A DNA stretch of 64,000 nucleotides. Source: Lingula anatina. Lineage: Eukaryota; Brachiopoda; Lingulata; Lingulida; Lingulidae. The stretch's first letter is position 1; the number at the start of each line of letters is the position of its first letter. A model generated the notes under the pieces. That model was not told where the DNA came from, made no database searches, and was given only the letters and a program-made list of their open reading frames with translations. Positions 30,495-64,000 of this stretch are shown here, piece after piece. The stretch lies in assembly GCF_001039355.2 (NCBI RefSeq), contig NW_019775203.1:327152-391151 (forward strand), given 5' to 3'. Position numbers and translations under genes: made by a program.

Positions 30495-31863
30495 ACCAAT
30501 GCTGTTATAAAAAAAGAAAAATAATCATAACCACATCTTGCTTGTCATTAATTCTTAACGTAAGTCTGACTGAGTGTTTAACGTTAACAAAGGCTTCCTT
30601 ATTGCTTCATATTTTCTAATTATTTCTACAAATATTCAACACATCTCTATAACCGTAACGCGCAAGACGGAGCAACTCTCATACTTACACTTAATGTTCA
30701 CATATGGCACTATTTATTAATATTCTTTATTTTATTTCTGCAAATACTCATTATCAACTCTAAAACCTTAATGTGCTCCATCTTTCTCCTGATAAATGTT
30801 ACACACAATGTCAATGTATTATGTAGTCCGCCATTAGCTCATCGCGCCAAAAAACTTCATGCGCTTAATTAGGATTTTTACCTTCTGTGTCAAGCCTCAC
30901 TGCTAACATCTGTTGTGAACTAGTACATTAAAAACGAATTTAGTCAATGGCGTTTCTTCATACCCACCTTTTTTAATTGAAATCGGTTGTAGGTTTGAAT
31001 AACCCTCGCACGCCTCTGTACTTAATCCTTTTATGCCGAACGCACTCAACCCGGAGACTAAAATAAAGAATTGTTTTAAACCCCACAGGCACTCTGTGAT
31101 TTTTCGATCTCACGATCTCAGTCTCTAACAGATAAGTTTAGGTCTGTGTGGTGTAGTTATTAACTCCTGTGAGTCAAAATGGGTGGAATAAAAAAAGTAA
31201 AAACGAATTTACGAACAGCGTCTTGAAAAGTTAAAGTGTCAACCCGTCAGTATTCTTTATTTTACCAGATTCCTCTTCACGTGACTTAAAGCGCACGTTC
31301 ACAAACGTCACGATGAGCACAATTTACTCTTGGCCTGTTTGTCTACTACTACTCTTTTGCTGTCATAATGATTTGTCATAGACTTAGATATACTGTATTG
31401 TATAGCCTACCGAGTATTAGATTAAGTTCGAGTTTTTTATTTTCTTTATTTTTGTGAAATTCGAGTATCAGGCTCCGCACCAGACAGAGTAGAACTCCGA
31501 TAAATCTGACCACTTGTCATTTCTTGCTAGTATAAAACGTCTGCGTGTAGGATCGGGCCTACTAGTATAGAATGCATAATTTATGTGCCAGCCAGTATTA
31601 CCTTTTTGTAAGAGTCTTAAAAGTTAAGATGGATAAAAGACGACTGGCATTAGTATCTAATGTAGCTAAAATATTGAAAGTTCGAAGCTGGCAAGCCTGT
31701 TTTGATGGGGCAATTCAAGAGAATGATAGACCAATGCCTCACTTTTAGAAGTAGGCCTATTCAATCACTCTGGACAAACGAAACATTGTGTAAGAAAAAT
31801 GTTTTAAAAAATCACTAGTCCTTGTGCATTTGTTGCAGGATATTTGTTTATAAGCAATCAATG
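30495..31863. other. Upstream region of the SKI-like gene
   Basis: No supported exon on either strand. It should contain the promoter of the SKI-like gene. No distinctive repeat seen. Confidence 0.4.
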
Positions 31864-32196
31864 CTACTCTAATTTAGGCCTACACTTTAAAGGGCAACCC
31901 TTTTCCAAAGAGAGTGCAACAAAGTTAATTTGACAAAGGTCGATATTTAGGGACGACGAACACAGCTCACTTTCAATCACATTAAAAAGTACTCCTGTTT
32001 TCACTCGAATTAATGGACTGTACAAATCTTGGGGAGGTTCATCCGTAACCGATATTGTAAAACGGTGCGACAGCCAGGCTTCAGATGAATATATGTTGGG
32101 TAAGATCTTCAACGGACCCGCCACCCCCAAGCAGTTAATGGCCCTGTCCTGAATGTAGTAGCCTGTTCTCTGATCCTTTGTAACCCATGCAACCAT
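31864..32196 (-). CDS. Possible small intronless gene or exon, 110 aa, unknown
   Basis: An open frame with balanced amino-acid content, starting MVAWVTKDQRTGYYIQDRAI and ending at TAG. A TATATAAAA box lies only about 16 bases before the ATG, too close for a normal TATA promoter with this start. No signal peptide, membrane segment or motif is seen. It stands alone between the SKI-like and CPLANE1 genes. It could be a real small gene, an exon of a gene I did not resolve, or a relic fragment. I do not recognise it. Confidence 0.3.
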   Translation of the reverse strand: MVAWVTKDQRTGYYIQDRAINCLGVAGPLKILPNIYSSEAWLSHRFTISVTDEPPQDLYSPLIRVKTGVLFNVIESELCSSSLNIDLCQINFVALSLEKGCPLKCRPKLE

Positions 32197-32480
32197 CTCG
32201 TCTTTTTATATACGTTTTATATTTTAACCTTTGAATTTTACCAAGTTTTCCTTCTAACCAAAACTCAAGCGTTGATTTTTATTTTTAAGAATGTCTGCAA
32301 ACAGTACAAGCAGTGTAAATTTTGTCACATTTCAATTGTGTTGAGATGTCTGCACAACTGGCGCAATGCTAGGTGAGGACTAGTATTTCTTCACATGGTC
32401 AATTTTAGCTATCCCCCCTTGTTTATATTAAACACGAATGATGAGACCCCTCCCTAAAATTTGCTTCCAAAATACCCATA

Positions 32481-32516
<36 letters not shown>

Positions 32517-33943
32517 AGAGAGAAAAAAAGCCAGTGTCATGCATGCAGAGGGCTGATTGTGTATGAGGTGTTATGGTGTATTACTTTTGTAAATGTTTAA
32601 CTGCTGGGCAAGCAATCAATGCTCCTTGCGTGCAGAGACTAGAGAGTGTGGTATAGATTAAGAGCTTCTCTCTTTAAAGTTGTGTCTGATTACAGTTTAT
32701 TGTTCAACAATATCGATTTATCATGCTTCTGATTCTCTTTAGTAATACTTTTTTTGGCAAGTTTCCTGATGCTAAACTTCTTATTTTCACATTAATAGAA
32801 AACCAGCCCAATTCTCAGATTTTATCTGGCCATCAATAAAATCATGTATCACCGTCTGCTCGTTTTCTCAGATGAATTTCATTATGTTAAACATTGAAAA
32901 AAAAGCAGTGATTATGCTAATTGTCTTAACCATGGAGAAGAACATATGGAATGTATTTTTTATCTCAATATAGATTATTTGTTAAAGAGTTTTGAAAGAA
33001 AAAGGCAAAGTGAAAATAAAATTTAACACCTTTTAATTAAAAATCCTATTGCTGCATATTCATACATTTCTGTGACTAATTCTGTGCAAATCTCTGTACA
33101 TTCAGAATTTTTGCACAGAAACCAAGAAATGATGTAATTACCAAGCTGGCCTTGGTAGAGAGTAAATTAAAGTAATGAAAGAATATGACTTTAAATGTAG
33201 TTCCATCTGTACTAGCTGTAGGCATAGCACAGCTTCAGAAAGTATTAGAAGCATTTGCAATAAATAATGAAGTGATTTTACAACTACAACAACCAAGACC
33301 ATGAATAAGATCTCAAGATATTTCCACAGTGTTGCTCTGAGCTTCATTTTGATTTGGCTATCCTGTTAAATTTGTTTCCAACTATCAACCATGAGGGTGT
33401 CAGCCGTCTGCCAGCCTTATCAAGAAAAAATTCCATTGCTTTACTGCAGCTCCAAAATAGTTTTGAAATCAATGACAATGGGGTAAAAATTAATTACTAT
33501 GCCAAATTGGTGATACAGTAGTCATTATACCCAAATAAATGTATTTGCGAATTTTGATACAGATAACACTACATCCGTTAGAAAAAAATCATACAGAATA
33601 ACCACACAGATGTTTCCTCCACATTAAGGCTAATTTATTTTGAAAGCCAATGGTACTGACTTGATGACTATGCAACAGTTTCTTTTATTGTGGTCTGGAT
33701 AACAGACAGCAGAATGAGCATCTATGCATTGCTGTAATATAACTTATAAAATAATGACAAATGAAAGAGGCATTCAGCTGGCTTGTGTCCCACCAGCTGA
33801 CAAGATCATCTGCTAAATTAAAAACCTAAACCATACAGAAACAAAGCACAAGTTGAAGTTTTTTTTTATCATATCCATGTTCAGAGTTCATTCATTATGC
33901 TTTTCACAGACTCTTAGTGTGGGTCATTTTTCAATAATCACAG
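32197..33943. other. Gene-free stretch after CPLANE1
   Basis: AT-rich sequence with a poly(A)-then-GA tract near 32482-32525. No exon is supported. The CPLANE1 3' untranslated region should lie in the right part. Confidence 0.4.
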
Positions 33944-61107
<27,164 letters not shown>

Positions 61108-62304
61108 CCTTGCTCCCTAAGGTTATGTGTGACTATCTTTCATTGCTGCCTTACTACAATGCCGTGTGACTCCGACTGGATTTAAGTCTGTTTAAAAACA
61201 ATGTTCAGCTAAAGTGTTTGCACTTACTGGATATGTTATTACATTACCTATTAATTTCATTTCATGTGCATGTAGCATTGTACAGAAGACGTGCCAACTA
61301 AACACAAACTAAGGAAAATATAATTACACTGATACAACATCATGTTTGCTGCCCCTGTTAAAAATACACCTGAAGTATGACAATGGCAGAAATAGGTTAC
61401 AGGAATTTGTCTTCATAAGCATATGTACAAATAAAAATATATGGTGAAAATAGTTAAACTTCCAGACAGTTCCAGTTGCAATTATTATATCTATCGAACA
61501 TCGGTAGCAGCGAAAAAATGTCTACCTATGGTCGCATTTAACCAGATTAAAAGAAAGATTTACGTCTTCAATTTAAGCATCTGAACACAAACAATAACGA
61601 AATCGACAGCAGTGTGGAATGATGAGTGATGACTCTGGTCTCCCCCTCCCCCCTTCTCTTCCCCCTCTCCCCATTTCCCACCCGGTTTTAAAAGATCTAG
61701 ACCATAATGTTATTCGGAGCAATCAAGCTGTAAATGAAAAGAATGCAGAAATATCAATATAATGAGAACAAATGCAGTAACTTCATAACTAAAGACGAAA
61801 AAAGAATGATAAATCATGACAGCACAGATTTCCTTACCACGCGCCATTGTGTTTTGAAAATATGTTGGCTATCCCACAATTCCAAAATGGTCAAACCGAA
61901 AAGGAGGCGTAGAGGGAATTCCCCTGCTGTGAAAATTCCCAAACAACAACATTAGTCGGTCGCGCGGTGTCGGTCGTTGATATCATGATCACTGTCACCT
62001 GATTTATTAACTGTAATTTACCATTGTTTTATTCCCAGAGACTAATATCGAAGAGGTGAGTATTAATTTTCATCTTTAATTTAATTAATAAAGAAAAACC
62101 ATGCAATTTATTATTTCGTCTTTGCCGTTGAGTGTTTAAATGGTGTTACGCTAAACACGTGGCTTCATTTTATGAAGTGAGACAAAAGGGTTTTTAGGTT
62201 TTAATTATATTTTATCTTTCTAAATTAGAGAGTCAACATAACAGAAGTCATACATTTATGTATTTGCCTTAAAATTTGCCTTTTAGGTCCGGGATACTGA
62301 AGCT
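61108..62304. promoter_or_regulatory. Head-to-head promoter region of CPLANE1 and the CARD/TRAF gene
   Basis: The two divergent start codons lie about 1.2 kb apart. A non-coding 5' exon of the CARD gene probably ends at 62055 (AAGAG|GTGAGT) and joins an acceptor at 62286. A pyrimidine-rich CT tract lies at 61640-61680. I see no clear TATA box. The region may act as a bidirectional promoter (inference). Confidence 0.5.
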
Positions 62305-63720
62305 ATGGCACAGGAGAAGTCGACACAGATTTGGAAGACGGTATTGCAGCAAAACCTAGTACACATAGGCCATTCCATGAAAACTGATCGACTGGTCCCT
62401 TACTTAATACAACATGACATTATTTCTGATGATGATATGGACACTCTTAAGGACATAGGAACTGAAACAGAGAAGGCGGAGTGGCTGATAAACCATCTTA
62501 GAAGATATGCATCTGATGAAGGATTCAAAATCCTGATGTATGCGCTGAGAGAAGAAAGACAGAATCATGTTGCTGATTTTATTGATGACAAGCTAAAAGG
62601 TACATTGATAAAATGCACATCTCCTTCATTAAATAACCACCCCTCCACAATAATCCTAAATAAGTAACAGCTAGAGCTCAATATTTTAATATGGACATTG
62701 CAGGTACAGTACTATAGAAAGTATTATAATGTATATATTTTCAATCTTTATATGTTTGATGTGTTTGATATGCCTGATCCATTGTGGGTGTGTTCATAAA
62801 AATGTTGTTTATCACAACTGTCATACTAGCGTGTGATGCACCTTGTGATTAACAAATGAGGTATCTTTTGACAATGAACAGATAATATGCATGTGATTAT
62901 GTATAATCAATTCAGCTAATTTGAACAAAAATTCACAAAAATTGAAATTTTTTTTAAAATCCGTGCTGTGTATAGAACTGATACCTCTAATAAAATTAAA
63001 CCACACCTGATGACAATACTAGTACATTCTCCATGTTTTTTTTTTTTTTTTAGAACTTACAATGACTACAGCTGAAAATAAATTCCCCATGTCCAGATAC
63101 GCTGATGCCATTCAGGTTCCACTAAATATAACAGATAAAGATAAAAACTATGAGAATCCACTTACAGTAATTTCTGAGGTTGGTAAATGTATTTGTTAAC
63201 CAATAAAATGCTCTATGAATAGAGCATTATTTTATTTACATTTAATTGTAGATTTTGATGAATTAAGCTAGTAAACATAAGAATCTGTTTGTTGATTTTA
63301 GTGCCAGGCAGTTTTATATCATAACATGGTTATAAATTTTAGCATACCAGATATTGTTACCTTCCATTTGTGTTATTTTATGATAATGGTTTGAAAATCG
63401 CAACTGATATTTTAAAAATACATTTTCTGATTGGTTATTGAGCAAAGATAAGTTTATTGAGTGAAAGTGAATTAATATCCTTTATCTTGTAGTTGAGTGA
63501 ATGATTAATCAAGTGGTCAGTTGTACATTCACTGAAATAAATCATTTAACTTCATGTTTCATAGTGTCCATCAGTGGGTTTATGTAAACACCACAAAGCA
63601 GGGTGTACAGAAGTTGTGGCCAAGGAAAATCTGGACTACCATATTGAATATGAATGTCAGTACAGACCCACCCCCTGCAAGAACTGTGGCAAGGAAATGC
63701 CCTTGAATATTATCACTGAG
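62305..63720 (+). CDS. CARD + TRAF-type zinc-finger protein (5' part; runs off the window)
   Basis: Three coding exons are visible: 62305..62599, 63054..63178 and 63565..63720, joining in phase. The ATG follows AGCT in exon 2 of the transcript. Residues about 5-95 form a CARD death-fold domain. LVPYLIQHDIISDDDMDTLK and a helix with FKILMYALREERQNHVADFI match the CARD pattern of alternating helices. CARDs make homotypic contacts in apoptosis and immune signalling. After a linker, CKHHKAGCTEVVAKENLDYH and then CQYRPTPCKNCGKEM give the Cys/His spacing of a TRAF-type zinc finger. The donor of exon 2 (GAG|GTTGGT) is weak but keeps the frame. There is no RING finger before the zinc finger, unlike classical TRAFs. 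The 3' end, where a MATH domain might lie, is outside the window. Confidence 0.8.
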
Positions 63721-64000
63721 GTACACTGTACAATTTTAATTTATGAAATCTCAAAAATCATTGCATTATGTTAATACTTTGTAATTCAGTTTAACTATTG
63801 CTGGAAACTAATATATTCGGACTCACACACAATACCCTACAACCCACACACACCATGCATTTAATCTTTTCAGAATAACTGTCTTGGATCATGCAGACAG
63901 ATTGTTACTGTTACAGCAATACAATTAAATTGATTTACTTTTACAGATTAGCACCTAGAAAAATAGAAACATCAGCATTTTGGTACAAGTTCATTTAGTA

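Noticed and set aside
61734-61955. 73-residue plus-strand open frame ending in a basic KRRRRG segment
   Set aside because: It lies in the divergent promoter region with no splice support or family resemblance.

Overview
The window is eukaryotic nuclear DNA from an animal, probably a marine invertebrate. The base composition is AT-rich, the genes have many short exons with GT/AG introns, and microsatellites are abundant. The gene content is metazoan: an HSF-type factor, a ciliary CPLANE1 protein, a fibrinogen-related protein, C-type lectins and a CARD protein with a TRAF-type zinc finger. The mix of lectins and fibrinogen-related proteins fits a spiralian or an invertebrate deuterostome, but I cannot name the phylum from sequence alone. 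No CRISPR array, rRNA or convincing tRNA was seen.

Layout. 0.2-2.1 kb (+): a two-exon heat-shock-factor-like gene. 3.6-11.9 kb (+): a gene I reconstruct in seven exons. It encodes a 973-residue single-pass membrane protein with a helical-repeat ectodomain and a long acidic tail, and its first intron carries a 758-base pure poly(A) run. 14.1-20.9 kb: a lectin cluster on the minus strand, made of a complete PAN/Apple + C-type lectin + Cys-rich protein (442 aa) and two further C-type lectin exons. A lone first exon of the tRNA methyltransferase FTSJ1/TRM7 sits between them on the plus strand. 22.0-24.1 kb (-): a secreted coiled-coil fibrinogen-related protein (555 aa), with a 76-bp partial copy of its last exon just downstream. 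26.1-30.5 kb (-): a 1058-residue protein with regions resembling the Dachshund-homology and SMAD4-binding regions of the SKI/SNO family. 33.9-61.1 kb (-): a roughly 27-kb, many-exon CPLANE1 (C5orf42/JBTS17) gene. 62.3 kb to the window end (+): the start of a CARD + TRAF zinc-finger gene, head-to-head with CPLANE1.

Functional themes. The lectin genes, the fibrinogen-related gene and the CARD/TRAF gene all look like invertebrate innate-immunity components (inference from families). CPLANE1 is a cilium-assembly gene. Mobile DNA is modest: a decayed non-LTR retrotransposon 3' end, a short hAT-like MITE and a 251-bp foldback element, all inside introns.

The points most worth a second look are the orphan FTSJ1 exon close to an N, the splice-phase compatibility between the lectin exon groups, the Cys-rich tail of the PAN-lectin, the membrane-anchored helical-repeat protein, the SKI-like protein with an 11-residue repeat, and the CARD-TRAF architecture. 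Exon boundaries were worked out by hand from splice signals and reading phase. No database search was run.
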